From: JBDTSW01 sp963797835
Lineage (GTDB): Bacteria; Actinomycetota; Thermoleophilia; Solirubrobacterales; 70-9
DNA length: 64,000 nt
Reading direction: 5' to 3'
NCBI GenBank assembly: GCA_963797835.1
Contig: CAWCRN010000026.1
Span: 186,001 to 250,000, forward strand
The notes under the pieces: model-generated
What the model was told of the DNA's origin: nothing
The model's input: only the letters and a program-made list of their open reading frames with translations
Database searches by the model: none
In this document: positions 8,807-16,716 of the stretch, piece by piece
How the letters are laid out: every line of letters starts with the position of its first letter
Numbering within the stretch: position 1 is the first letter of the stretch
Program-made: the position numbers and the translations under genes

Positions 8807-9552
8807 GCGCGCCCGGCCGCCAGCAGTCGGCGCAGGAACTGCTTCGTCTCGGCCTGCTCCGGGTCCTCGAGGACCTGCTCCGGCGGGCCCACCTCGAGCA
8901 GCCGTCCCTCGTGGAGGAACCCGACCCGGTCGGCGACCTCCCTGGCGAAGGCCATCTCGTGCGTCGCGATCAGCATGGTCACGCCCTCGGCCTTGAGGTC
9001 GCGCACGGCGGCCAGCACCTCGCCGACCAGCTCGGGATCGAGCGCGCTCGTCACCTCGTCGAGCAGCATCGCCCTGGGCCGGGTGGCGAAGGCGCGGGCG
9101 ATCGCCACCCGCTGCTGCTGTCCGCCGGAGAGACGGTCGGGTAGGTCCTTCTCGCGGCCGTCCATGCCGAAGCGGGCCAGGAGCTTCGTCGCGATCTCCT
9201 CGGCCTGCTCACGCGGGACGTCGTGGCCCTGCACGATGCCCAGCAGGACGTTGTCGATCACGTCGAGGTGCGGGAACAGGTTGTAGGCCTGGAACACCAG
9301 CCCGAGCCGGCGGCGCACCTCAACGGGATCGACGGACGGATCGGTGATCACCTCGCCGTCGAGGAGGACATCGCCGTCGTCGATCTCCTCCAACAGGTCG
9401 ACGCAGCGCAGGATCGTCGACTTGCCCGAGCCCGACGCGCCGATCAGCGCCACCGACTCGTGCTCGGCCACCGCCAGGTCGATGCCGTGCAGTACCTTCA
9501 ACTCGCCGAAGGCCTTGGTCACTCCGCGAAGTTCGAGCACGGGCCCGCTCAT
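8803..9552 (-). CDS. Polar amino acid ABC transporter ATP-binding protein
   Basis: A 249-residue ATPase of the GlnQ/HisP class that drives uptake of polar amino acids at the inner face of the membrane. Walker A GASGSGKST is at 38-46, the signature LSGGQQQR at 141-148, Walker B LLDE ends at E166, and the switch His is in ATHEMAF. The true start is the ATG at 9552, which overlaps the permease stop (ATGA); longer open frame upstream is not coding. It is the third gene of a binding protein-permease-ATPase operon transcribed right to left. Its stop overlaps the phospholipase stop on the other strand. Confidence 0.95.
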   Translation of the reverse strand: MSGPVLELRGVTKAFGELKVLHGIDLAVAEHESVALIGASGSGKSTILRCVDLLEEIDDGDVLLDGEVITDPSVDPVEVRRRLGLVFQAYNLFPHLDVIDNVLLGIVQGHDVPREQAEEIATKLLARFGMDGREKDLPDRLSGGQQQRVAIARAFATRPRAMLLDEVTSALDPELVGEVLAAVRDLKAEGVTMLIATHEMAFAREVADRVGFLHEGRLLEVGPPEQVLEDPEQAETKQFLRRLLAAGRA

Positions 9553-10391
9553 GCCCGTGCCTTCCCGCGCTCCCAGCGGTCGAGCAGGCGCGCCATCGGA
9601 ATCGTGATGCAGAGGTAGAGCAGGGCCGCCGCGATCATCGGCGTGTAGTTGAAGTCGGTCGAGGCGTCGATCTGCGCCTGTCGGAAGGCCTCGACGACCC
9701 CGAGGATCCCCAGGAGGGCGACGTCCTTTTGGAGGGCGATGAAGTCGTTGAGGAGGGGCGGGCCGACGCGCCGCACGGCCTGCGGCACGATCACGTGACG
9801 GAGCGCCTGGCCCTCGGTGAGGCCGACGGCCAGGGCCGCGTCCCGCTGGCCGCGGTGAACCGAGTTGAGCCCTGCCCTGTAGACCTCCGCCACGTATGCC
9901 CCGTAGGAGAGGGTGAGCGCGATCCCGCCGAGCAGGACGGGTTCGGTGGGGAGCCACGAGAGGGGGGTGGTGCCGCCGTCCGTCGCGACCGCCAGCGCCG
10001 GCACGCCGAACCCGACGAGGTACACGAGCAGGATCGTCGGGATCCCACGGAAGACGTCGGTGTAGACGATCGCCAGCACCCGCACCGGGAACAGCGCCGG
10101 GGCCCTTACCACGCGCACGAGGGCCACGACGAGGCCGACGATCAGCACCGCGACCTCCACCACGAGGAACACCTTGACGTCGAGCCAGAACGCGCTGAGG
10201 ATGCCGGGGAAGGAGTCGGTGAAGACCTCGTAGTTGAAGAACGAGTCGCGCACCACCGGCCAGCCAGGGCTGGTGAGCACGAGCGCGGCGATGCCGCCCA
10301 GCACCACGACCGTCGAGATGGCGGCGATCAGCTGGCCTCGCCGGTCGCGCTCGCGTCGCGCGACAGCGCGCTCGGCGCGACGATCGGTCAT
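9549..10391 (-). CDS. Polar amino acid ABC transporter permease
   Basis: A 280-residue inner-membrane permease of the HisM/GlnP family. After a charged N terminus it has about five to six transmembrane helices. The cytoplasmic EAA loop that docks to the ATPase is seen as GLTEGQALRHVIVPQAVRRV, followed by PPLLNDFIALQKDVALLG, the family's hallmark. It sits between the binding-protein gene (31-base gap) and the ATPase gene (4-base overlap). The substrate cannot be read from the permease. A single permease gene suggests a homodimer. Confidence 0.93.
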   Translation of the reverse strand: MTDRRAERAVARRERDRRGQLIAAISTVVVLGGIAALVLTSPGWPVVRDSFFNYEVFTDSFPGILSAFWLDVKVFLVVEVAVLIVGLVVALVRVVRAPALFPVRVLAIVYTDVFRGIPTILLVYLVGFGVPALAVATDGGTTPLSWLPTEPVLLGGIALTLSYGAYVAEVYRAGLNSVHRGQRDAALAVGLTEGQALRHVIVPQAVRRVGPPLLNDFIALQKDVALLGILGVVEAFRQAQIDASTDFNYTPMIAAALLYLCITIPMARLLDRWERGKARA

Positions 10392-10422
10392 CGGCCGGGG
10401 GTGCGGGTGGGCTGCCCGGGCG

Positions 10423-11289
10423 CTACTCGAGCACGGGGGCGTCGGTCTTGTCGGCGATCCATTCCTGCTCGATCTCGGCCAGCTCGCCGGAGTCGGTCAG
10501 GTCGGCGATCGCGGCCGACACGCAGTCGGTGAGGGGCGAGTCCTTCTCTAGCAGCGCGCCCCACTCGTCGCCGCCGGGGGCGGCGAACTGGCCTACCGTG
10601 GTGGCCTCGGGCACCTGGACCGCCGTGAGGAAGAAGGCGGTTGGCACGTCGACCACGATCGCGTCCACCTGCTCGTTCTTGAGCGCCGAGACGACATCGT
10701 TGGAGGTGTCGAAGACCTGCGGCTCGTCGCTGGGCTGGATCGAGGCCTCGACGGCCTCCAGGCTGGTGGTCCCGATCTGGACGCCGATGTTGGCGTCGGC
10801 GAGGTCGGCCAGCGAGGTGGCCTTCGCGGCGTCGGAGGCCTTCAGCGCCACAACCGCCTGCTTTGCCGTGTAGTAGGCGGTGGAGAAGTCGACCTGCTCG
10901 GCGCGCTTCGGCGTGATCGAGATCTGGTTGACGTCGAAGTCGAAGTCCTTCGGGCCCGGCGCGTAGGAGGAGTTGAAGGGCTCGACCACCCAGCTCACGT
11001 CCGACTCGGAGTAGCCGAGGGTGTCGGCGATCGCGTAGGCGACGGCGCTCTCGAAGCCCTTCCCGTTGGTCGGGTCGTCGTCCTCGAAGTAGGGCGGGAA
11101 CGCGGGGCTGTCGGTGGCGACGGTGAGCGTCGCGTCCTCCAGGGTCTGCAGCTGGTCGGGCGTGCAGTCCTCCAGCGAGACGGTCTCCTCGGAGGAGCCC
11201 TCCTCGGACGAGTCGTCATCGTCCCCGCAGCCGGCGACGAGCGCGGCGAGGACGAGGATCAGCAGGAACGGAAAGCGGAATCGCGACAC
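10423..11289 (-). CDS. Polar amino acid ABC transporter substrate-binding lipoprotein
   Basis: A 288-residue periplasmic-binding-protein type 2 lipoprotein that presents an amino acid to the permease. The GTG at 11289 is taken as the start because GAGAGAGG precedes it and it begins a lipoprotein signal, with lipobox LVAGC placing the lipidated Cys at residue 21. An Asp/Ser/Glu-rich linker follows. The SBP_bac_3 fold is recognisable from LTVATDSPAFPPY, GFESAVAYAIADTLG, the SITPKRAEQVDFSTAYY block and GVQIGTTSLEAVE. It is the first gene of its operon. The ligand is uncertain: the usual Arg of alpha-amino acid binding is not obvious, as the site reads SITPKR. Confidence 0.92.
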   Translation of the reverse strand: MSRFRFPFLLILVLAALVAGCGDDDDSSEEGSSEETVSLEDCTPDQLQTLEDATLTVATDSPAFPPYFEDDDPTNGKGFESAVAYAIADTLGYSESDVSWVVEPFNSSYAPGPKDFDFDVNQISITPKRAEQVDFSTAYYTAKQAVVALKASDAAKATSLADLADANIGVQIGTTSLEAVEASIQPSDEPQVFDTSNDVVSALKNEQVDAIVVDVPTAFFLTAVQVPEATTVGQFAAPGGDEWGALLEKDSPLTDCVSAAIADLTDSGELAEIEQEWIADKTDAPVLE

Positions 11290-11535
11290 GGTGAGACCTC
11301 TCTCGGGGACTGGCAGCCGCTCCATCCTATGCGCAAGCGACGCGCGCCGCACGGGCGGTCGAGCGGCCGGGCCGGTCGGCTCACACCCCCCTGCGGTGCA
11401 AGAGCCTCGACCTGGCCCGGCCGCCGCCCGCACCCTGCCGGGTGGTCGGCAACCCCACTTCCTCTAACAACCGGCGAGTGGCCGATACGCACGCAACGAA
11501 TCGGTCCCGACCTGGCCGCTCAGGCCGGCGTCGGG

Positions 11536-12705
11536 CTAGGGCTGTCCGTAGCCGCCCGACGGCGTGGGCGTGTAGCCCTCAGGCGGCGTGCCGCCCTCGG
11601 CCGGGGGGTCGATGCCGTCGGCGGGGGGAGGATGGTTCTCGAAGGTCTCCTCTTCCTCCTTGGGCGCCTCGGGCGCCGGCTCGGCCGGCGGCTCGTCGAC
11701 CGGAGGCGCTTCCTCGACCGGCGCCTCGGGGACCGGCTCGGGAACTGGCGTCGCGACGGGAGGGACCGGCTCAACCGGAGGCTGCGGCGCGGGCGGCGGA
11801 GGCGGCGGGGTGGCCCTGGGCTCCGGGGTGGTGGGTGCGGGAACGTGCGGGAGCATGTGCTCGACGTCGAGCGGGACCGCGGCAGCGCGGATCGCCGGGG
11901 CTGCCTGTGCGAGAGCCGGGACACCAGAGCCCGCGCTCGGCTCGTTGTCGGAAGCGGCCTGCTCGGCGGTGGCGGCCCCGGCCACGACCGTGGTCGCCGC
12001 GATCGCGACCAGCTTCGCCTGGACCACGGTGCCGCCGGCGACGACCGTCCCCGAGCTCCCGCCCGCGCCGCCGGCGAGCGCCGTCACCTTCCGGACCAGC
12101 GACTCGAGAAGCGGCAGGGGCGCGAGCGCTGTGGCGGCCTTGCGCAGGTGCACGCGGGCTCGCGAGAGCAGCGCCCGGACGGAGTTGGGCGAGGTGTCGA
12201 GCCGCGCCGCGATCTCCTCATATCCGAGCCCCTCGAAGACGCTGAGCAGGAGCGCCGTGCGCTGGCGTTCCGGCAGGCGGTCCAGGTCGGACACCACCTG
12301 ACGCACCTCGCTGCGCTGGGCCGCCAGCTCGGGCGGCTGCGGCACGCCGTCTATCTCGGGGCTCAGCTCCTCGTGGCTGAAGTCCTTGCGCGCGCGCATG
12401 TTGATCGCGGCGTTGTGGGCCACCCGGTAGAGCCACGCCCGCAGGTGGATCGGGCGCGGGTCGTCGCGGAGGTGGGCCGCCGCGCGAGCCAGCGCGTGCT
12501 GGGTCACGTCCTCGGCGTTGTCGCGCCCGACGTGGCGCGCGCTGTAGCGGATGAGGGGCGCGCGGTAGCGGCGCACGATCTCCTCGAACGCGCGCTCGTC
12601 ACCGTCTCGCGCGCGCCGCACCAGATCAGCGTCCTCCAAACTGGGCAGGGGCGCCGGCGAAACCCGGGCGCGGGTCAGTGTGGTCGCTGTCGGCATCCCT
12701 CTCAC
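11536..12705 (-). CDS. ECF sigma factor with C-terminal hydrophobic segment and proline-rich extension
   Basis: An RNA polymerase sigma-70 family, ECF-type factor of 389 residues; ordinary ECF factors have about 180-200. Region 2 lies at about 25-100 (FEEIVRRYRAPLIRYSARHV, then HLRAWLYRVAHNAAI) and region 4 at about 143-190 (LPERQRTALLLSV, then helix-turn-helix GLGYEEIAARLDTSPNSVRA). Beyond residue 195 comes a Gly/Ala stretch, a hydrophobic segment (KLVAIAATTVVAGAATA, about 229-246) and about 110 residues dominated by Pro, Glu and Ala. The hydrophobic segment may cross the membrane and place the tail outside; an in-built anti-sigma or tether is inferred. No separate anti-sigma gene is adjacent. 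The start is GTG at 12705, after GAGGAGATAG. Confidence 0.88.
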   Translation of the reverse strand: MRGMPTATTLTRARVSPAPLPSLEDADLVRRARDGDERAFEEIVRRYRAPLIRYSARHVGRDNAEDVTQHALARAAAHLRDDPRPIHLRAWLYRVAHNAAINMRARKDFSHEELSPEIDGVPQPPELAAQRSEVRQVVSDLDRLPERQRTALLLSVFEGLGYEEIAARLDTSPNSVRALLSRARVHLRKAATALAPLPLLESLVRKVTALAGGAGGSSGTVVAGGTVVQAKLVAIAATTVVAGAATAEQAASDNEPSAGSGVPALAQAAPAIRAAAVPLDVEHMLPHVPAPTTPEPRATPPPPPPAPQPPVEPVPPVATPVPEPVPEAPVEEAPPVDEPPAEPAPEAPKEEEETFENHPPPADGIDPPAEGGTPPEGYTPTPSGGYGQP

Positions 12706-12737
12706 CTATCTCCTCGAACGCCAAAAGGTTACGCCGC

Positions 12738-12781
12738 ACCCCACTACCGCGCAAGAAGGTCTTGTTAAGGCGCGGTGGGGT
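12738..12781. promoter_or_regulatory. Imperfect dyad between divergent sigma-factor and VOC genes
   Basis: The left arm ACCCCACTACCGCGC (12738-12752) pairs with GCGCGGTGGGGT (12770-12781), with a three-base bulge and a 17-base spacer. It occupies the 106-base space between two divergent starts, where an operator or a 5'-leader hairpin would be expected. No clear -35/-10 pair was assigned. Confidence 0.35.
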
Positions 12782-12811
12782 CGAAGCGTGCCTGGTCCTA
12801 TTGTCACGCCC

Positions 12812-13684
12812 ATGGCAGGCGATACGGACGTGATCGACCCCCGGACGGCGATGGGCGCCGTTCGGCTTCGGGTAGGTGGCCTCGATGAGCTGGCCAGGTT
12901 CTACGAGGACGTGATCGGGCTCGAGTCGCTCGAGCGCTCCTCCTCGCTCGCGCGGCTCGGCGCGGGCGGCCGGCCCCTGGTCGAGCTCGTGAGCGATGCC
13001 GACGCTCCTCCGCGGCCCCCGCACACGACTGGCCTGTTTCACCTCGCGATCCTGGTGCCGGACCGAGGGCGGCTGGGCGCCGCGCTCCGCCGTCTGGCTG
13101 ACGCGGGCTGGGGCCTCACGGGCGCCTCGGATCACCTCGTCAGCGAGGCGCTCTACACCAGCGACCCCGAGGGCAACGGCATCGAGATCTATCGCGACCG
13201 CCCGAGCGAGGACTGGCCCAGGGCCGACGGCCAGCTGCAGATGGACACGCTTCCGCTCGACCTCTCGTCCGTCCTCGCCGAGCCCGAGGCGGGGGAGGCC
13301 GGGCCGATGGCCGCGGGAACGCGCATGGGCCATGTGCACCTCAACGTCGCCGACATAGCCGGCTCGGAGGCCTTCTACTCGGGCGTCATCGGCTTCGAGC
13401 CGACGGTGCGCGGTTATCCGGGCGCCCTGTTCGTCTCCGCCGGCGGCTATCACCACCACCTCGGGCTCAACACCTGGGTGGGCGAGGGAGCGCCTCCGCC
13501 ACCCGAGGGAAGCCGCGGGCTGGACGCCTTCGAGGTAGTGGTGCCCACGAGCGCCGACGCCGACGCGATCGCCGGGCGGCTGGAGGACGCGGGGGTTGCG
13601 GTCGAGGAGGACGACCGCGCTGTCGCCGTCCCCGATCCCAGCTCCAACCGGGTCGTGATCCGAGCCGCCGACGGGGCTGGGTAG
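12812..13684 (+). CDS. VOC family protein, CatE-type catechol-2,3-dioxygenase-like
   Basis: A 290-residue protein with two vicinal-oxygen-chelate units, the size and layout of CatE/YfiE-type extradiol dioxygenases. The first unit (about 10-130) includes AVRLRVGGLDELARFYEDVIG and TTGLFHLAILVP; the second (about 165-285) includes MGHVHLNVADIAGSEAFYSGV and the HHHLGLNTW metal-binding segment. The ligands are expected to be His in VHLNV, His in YHHHLGLN and a late Glu such as DAFEVVVP. Start ATG at 12812; the open frame further upstream lacks domain homology. The natural substrate is unknown and no aromatic-degradation operon surrounds it, although a benzoylformate decarboxylase-like gene converges from the other side. 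Confidence 0.85.
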   Translation: MAGDTDVIDPRTAMGAVRLRVGGLDELARFYEDVIGLESLERSSSLARLGAGGRPLVELVSDADAPPRPPHTTGLFHLAILVPDRGRLGAALRRLADAGWGLTGASDHLVSEALYTSDPEGNGIEIYRDRPSEDWPRADGQLQMDTLPLDLSSVLAEPEAGEAGPMAAGTRMGHVHLNVADIAGSEAFYSGVIGFEPTVRGYPGALFVSAGGYHHHLGLNTWVGEGAPPPPEGSRGLDAFEVVVPTSADADAIAGRLEDAGVAVEEDDRAVAVPDPSSNRVVIRAADGAG

Positions 13685-13738
13685 GGAGGCGACCCAGCCA
13701 GGACGTGAATCGAACGGAGCAGGATCCCCGGACGACGA

Positions 13739-13783
13739 GCGTTGTCGGCTTTGTCCCACCTCATGGGCCTTTTCCGACAACGC
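13739..13783. terminator. 10-bp inverted repeat between convergent genes
   Basis: GCGTTGTCGG (13739-13748) and CCGACAACGC (13774-13783) are perfect complements separated by 25 bases. The position between two convergent stops (13684 and 13800) fits a bidirectional terminator, though there is no clear T-tract. Confidence 0.4.
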
Positions 13784-13799
13784 CTGGGCCTGGGGCCGG

Positions 13800-16706
13800 T
13801 TAGCGGGTCAGGCGCTCGAGCAGGAACACGAACGACTCGAACGGGCGGCCGGTCTCCCTCTGGAGACCGATCTCGCACGTGCGGTTGGAGCACAGGCAGG
13901 CGTCGAACGCCCGGCCGTCGAGCTCGGCGGCCTCGTCGCGAAGCGCCGAGGCGGGCAGCTCGGGATGGAGGAGGCCGCGGTCGCCCGCCATGCCGCAGCA
14001 GCCGGCCGCCGCCGGGACGACGACCTCGTCGGCCAGCGCACGCGCGAGCGACTCGAGCCGGGGGCGCAGTCCGAGCTGTTCGACCGAGCACGTGGGGTGG
14101 ACGGCGACCGACGCAACCCGGCCGGAGACGTCGAGCGCCGGCAGCAAGTGCTCGTGCGCCCACTCGATCGAGTCGAGGACCTGCACGTCCGCATAGCGCC
14201 GGCACGCCGCCTCGTCCAGCTCCGGGGCCACCTCCCTCACCAGCCCCTGGACGCATGAGCTCGCGTCCACGACCAACGGCAGAGCGCCTCCCTCCGTCCA
14301 CCGCAGGACGGACTCCGCGACGCGCCTGCTCATCAGCTCTCTGCCCCGCTCGTACCCCTTCGAGCTCCACGGGGTCGCGCAGCAGTTGCCGGCCACGTCA
14401 TCGGGGATCCAGACGGGCCGGCCCGCCCGGCGGGACACCTCGACCATCGCCTCGGGCAGCGTCGGCGCGGGCTCCGCGCCCCGCGGGTTCCCGAAGATGC
14501 GGTTGATGCACGCCGGCATGTAGACGGCCGCCGCTCCCTGCCTGTGAGTCGCGGGCAGCGACGCCGGGGCGGGAGTGGGCATGTTCGGCGGCCACTCGGG
14601 AATCAGCTCGTCGCTGACGCCTCGGCGCGCCGCGCGGCTGGCGGCACGAGCCGGCCGGCCCGAGGCGAGGCCGCCGGCGCGGAGGCCGGCCCGGGCCACG
14701 CGCTCGACCATAGCCCAGCGGTGGGCAAGCCGCTCGGCCACGCGCTCGGCGCGCTCGCCGTGCTCCAGCGCCCGGAACCGCTTCACCAGCGCTCCGGTGT
14801 CGATCGCCAGGGGACAGGCCGGCCCGCAGCTGCCGTCGGCGGCGCAGGTCCGGATCCCGTCGTGCTCGTACTCCCGCAGCAGTGACTCCAGCACCGGCGA
14901 GCCCTCGGGTTGGCGGGCCATCTCGCGGCGGACCAGGATCCGCTGCCGCGGGGTGGTCGTGGTGTTCCGCGAGGGGCAGACCGGCTCGCACATCCCGCAC
15001 TCGACGCAGGTCGTCGCCTCCTGCTCTATCGGGGGCGTCGATTGGAGGTTTCGCAGGTGCACCGTCGGATCGCGGTTCAGGATCACGCCCGGGGCCAGCA
15101 CCGAATCCGGGTCAGCGAGGCGCTTGATCCGCCACATCAGCTCCGTGGCCTTCGGGCCCCACTCGCGCTCGAGGTACGGGGCCATGTTGAGGCCGGTCCC
15201 GTGCTCGGCCTTGAGCGAGCCGCCGTACTTGTCGACGATCAGCTCCACCAGCGAGCCCATGAAGGCCTCGTAGCGCTCGCGGTCCTCCGGCTTCGCGAGA
15301 TCAGGCGTCAGCGTGAAGTGCAGGTTCCCCGCCGACGCGTGGCCGGCCACGCCGGTCAGGAACCCGTGCTCGCCCAGCAGTGCCTGGATGTCGGCGGAGG
15401 CTTCGGCGATCCGCCCGGGCGCGACGCAGACGTCCTCGGTGATGAGGGCGGTCCCCGGCGGCCGGAGCTTCCCGATCAGCCCGAACATGCCCTCGCGGAC
15501 CCGCCAGGCGATCTCGGTCGCCTCCGCCTCACGTGTGAAGGCGGGCGGTCGAAGCAGGTCGTGGCCGGCGAGCACGTCACCCGCCCGTCCCTCGGCCGCG
15601 TCCAGCTCGGCGTCGGCTCCGCCGAACTCGACGAGCAGCGCCGCGGAGTCGCCGGGCAGCTCGCGCCAGTGCTCGGGCGCACCGGGGATGTTGTGCGAGG
15701 CGACGATCAGGGCCGGGGCGACCATCAGCTCGACCGCGCTGGCCCCGGCGGCCACCAGGTCGGGCACAGGAGCGACAGCAGCGTCGATGCTGGCGAAGTG
15801 AAGCCAGGAGACCGTCGTTCGGGTGGGCAGCGGAACCGTCTCGAACACCGCCTCTGCGATGAACGCGAGCGTCCCCTCGGACCCGACCACGAGGCGGCGG
15901 AAGATCTCGAGCGGGGCGTCCGCGTCGAGGAAGGCGCAGAGCCGGTAGCCCATCGTGTTCTTGATCTCGAACTTCCGCCGGATGCGCTCGCTGAGCTCGG
16001 CGTCCGCGCGAATCTCGTCGCGGATCTCGGCCAGCCCGGAGGCCAGCTTGGGCTCGAGGCGCGCGAACTCCTCCTCTGCCGCGGGCGCGTCGGTGTCGAT
16101 CTCGGTTCCCGAGGCGAGGACGAGCCGGAGTGCCTGAACCGTCGAGTACGAGTCGCGGACGACGCCACAGCGCATGCCGCCCGAGTTGTTGGCGATGACG
16201 CCGCCGACGGTGGCCGCGTCCGTCGAAGCGGGATCGGGGCCGAGCTTGCGCCCGTACGGCTCGAGGACGCGGTTGGCGTGCCCGAGCACGGTCCCGGGGC
16301 GCACGCGGCAGCGAGCGCCGTCCGCCTCCACCGTGATCCCCGACCAGTGGCGGCGGACGTCGACGAGGATGCCCTCGGTCTGGGCCTGGCCGTTCACGCT
16401 GGTGCCGCCCGCGCGCAGCGTCACCCCGACGCCGCTTCGGCGCGCGTAGGCCACGACCTTGGCGACGTCGCCCGCGTCCCGTGCGACGACGACAGCCTGT
16501 GGGATGTACCGGTACGGGCTCGCGTCCGAGGCGTAGCGGACGAGGTCGAGCGCGCGGGTGAGGACCCGGTCGGCGCCGAGCAGGGAGACCAACTCGCGCC
16601 GCATCGGCTCCGGCGTCCCCCGCGCGACCCACTCGGGCGCCCTGTCGTCGCTGGGTTCGCCCGGCGGCCGGCCGATCCGCTCGACGTCGGCATCGAGCAG
16701 GGCCAC
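13800..16706 (-). CDS. FAD- and Fe-S-containing D-lactate dehydrogenase-type oxidoreductase
   Basis: A 968-residue fusion of a GlcD-like FAD-binding oxidase and a GlcF-like Fe-S subunit, the architecture of the quinone-linked D-lactate dehydrogenase Dld-II. The FAD-binding segment holds RAGGTSVNGQAQT (98-110) and GPDPASTDAATVGGVIANNSGG (about 157-177). The Fe-S half has C567, C570, C573 and C577, then a second cluster with C621, C627 and C631, and ends with two CCG-type motifs (CCATPWSSKG, CCGMAGDRG). It probably oxidises a D-2-hydroxyacid at the membrane and passes electrons to quinone. GTG at 16706 is chosen because it directly follows the upstream gene's stop with TGAGG eight or so bases before it. 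Coupled to a 2-oxoacid decarboxylase-like gene. Confidence 0.87.
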   Translation of the reverse strand: MALLDADVERIGRPPGEPSDDRAPEWVARGTPEPMRRELVSLLGADRVLTRALDLVRYASDASPYRYIPQAVVVARDAGDVAKVVAYARRSGVGVTLRAGGTSVNGQAQTEGILVDVRRHWSGITVEADGARCRVRPGTVLGHANRVLEPYGRKLGPDPASTDAATVGGVIANNSGGMRCGVVRDSYSTVQALRLVLASGTEIDTDAPAAEEEFARLEPKLASGLAEIRDEIRADAELSERIRRKFEIKNTMGYRLCAFLDADAPLEIFRRLVVGSEGTLAFIAEAVFETVPLPTRTTVSWLHFASIDAAVAPVPDLVAAGASAVELMVAPALIVASHNIPGAPEHWRELPGDSAALLVEFGGADAELDAAEGRAGDVLAGHDLLRPPAFTREAEATEIAWRVREGMFGLIGKLRPPGTALITEDVCVAPGRIAEASADIQALLGEHGFLTGVAGHASAGNLHFTLTPDLAKPEDRERYEAFMGSLVELIVDKYGGSLKAEHGTGLNMAPYLEREWGPKATELMWRIKRLADPDSVLAPGVILNRDPTVHLRNLQSTPPIEQEATTCVECGMCEPVCPSRNTTTTPRQRILVRREMARQPEGSPVLESLLREYEHDGIRTCAADGSCGPACPLAIDTGALVKRFRALEHGERAERVAERLAHRWAMVERVARAGLRAGGLASGRPARAASRAARRGVSDELIPEWPPNMPTPAPASLPATHRQGAAAVYMPACINRIFGNPRGAEPAPTLPEAMVEVSRRAGRPVWIPDDVAGNCCATPWSSKGYERGRELMSRRVAESVLRWTEGGALPLVVDASSCVQGLVREVAPELDEAACRRYADVQVLDSIEWAHEHLLPALDVSGRVASVAVHPTCSVEQLGLRPRLESLARALADEVVVPAAAGCCGMAGDRGLLHPELPASALRDEAAELDGRAFDACLCSNRTCEIGLQRETGRPFESFVFLLERLTR

Positions 16707-16716
16707 CGGCAGAACC

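Noticed and set aside
8807..9144. C-terminal extension of the phospholipase running on to 9144
   Set aside because: It is antisense to the ABC ATPase gene and appears only because of the one-base shift at 8757; the repaired frame stops at 8806.
13700..13740. Possible tRNA T-arm (GTTCGATTC on the minus strand)
   Set aside because: The flanks do not form the T-stem and no acceptor or anticodon arm can be built.
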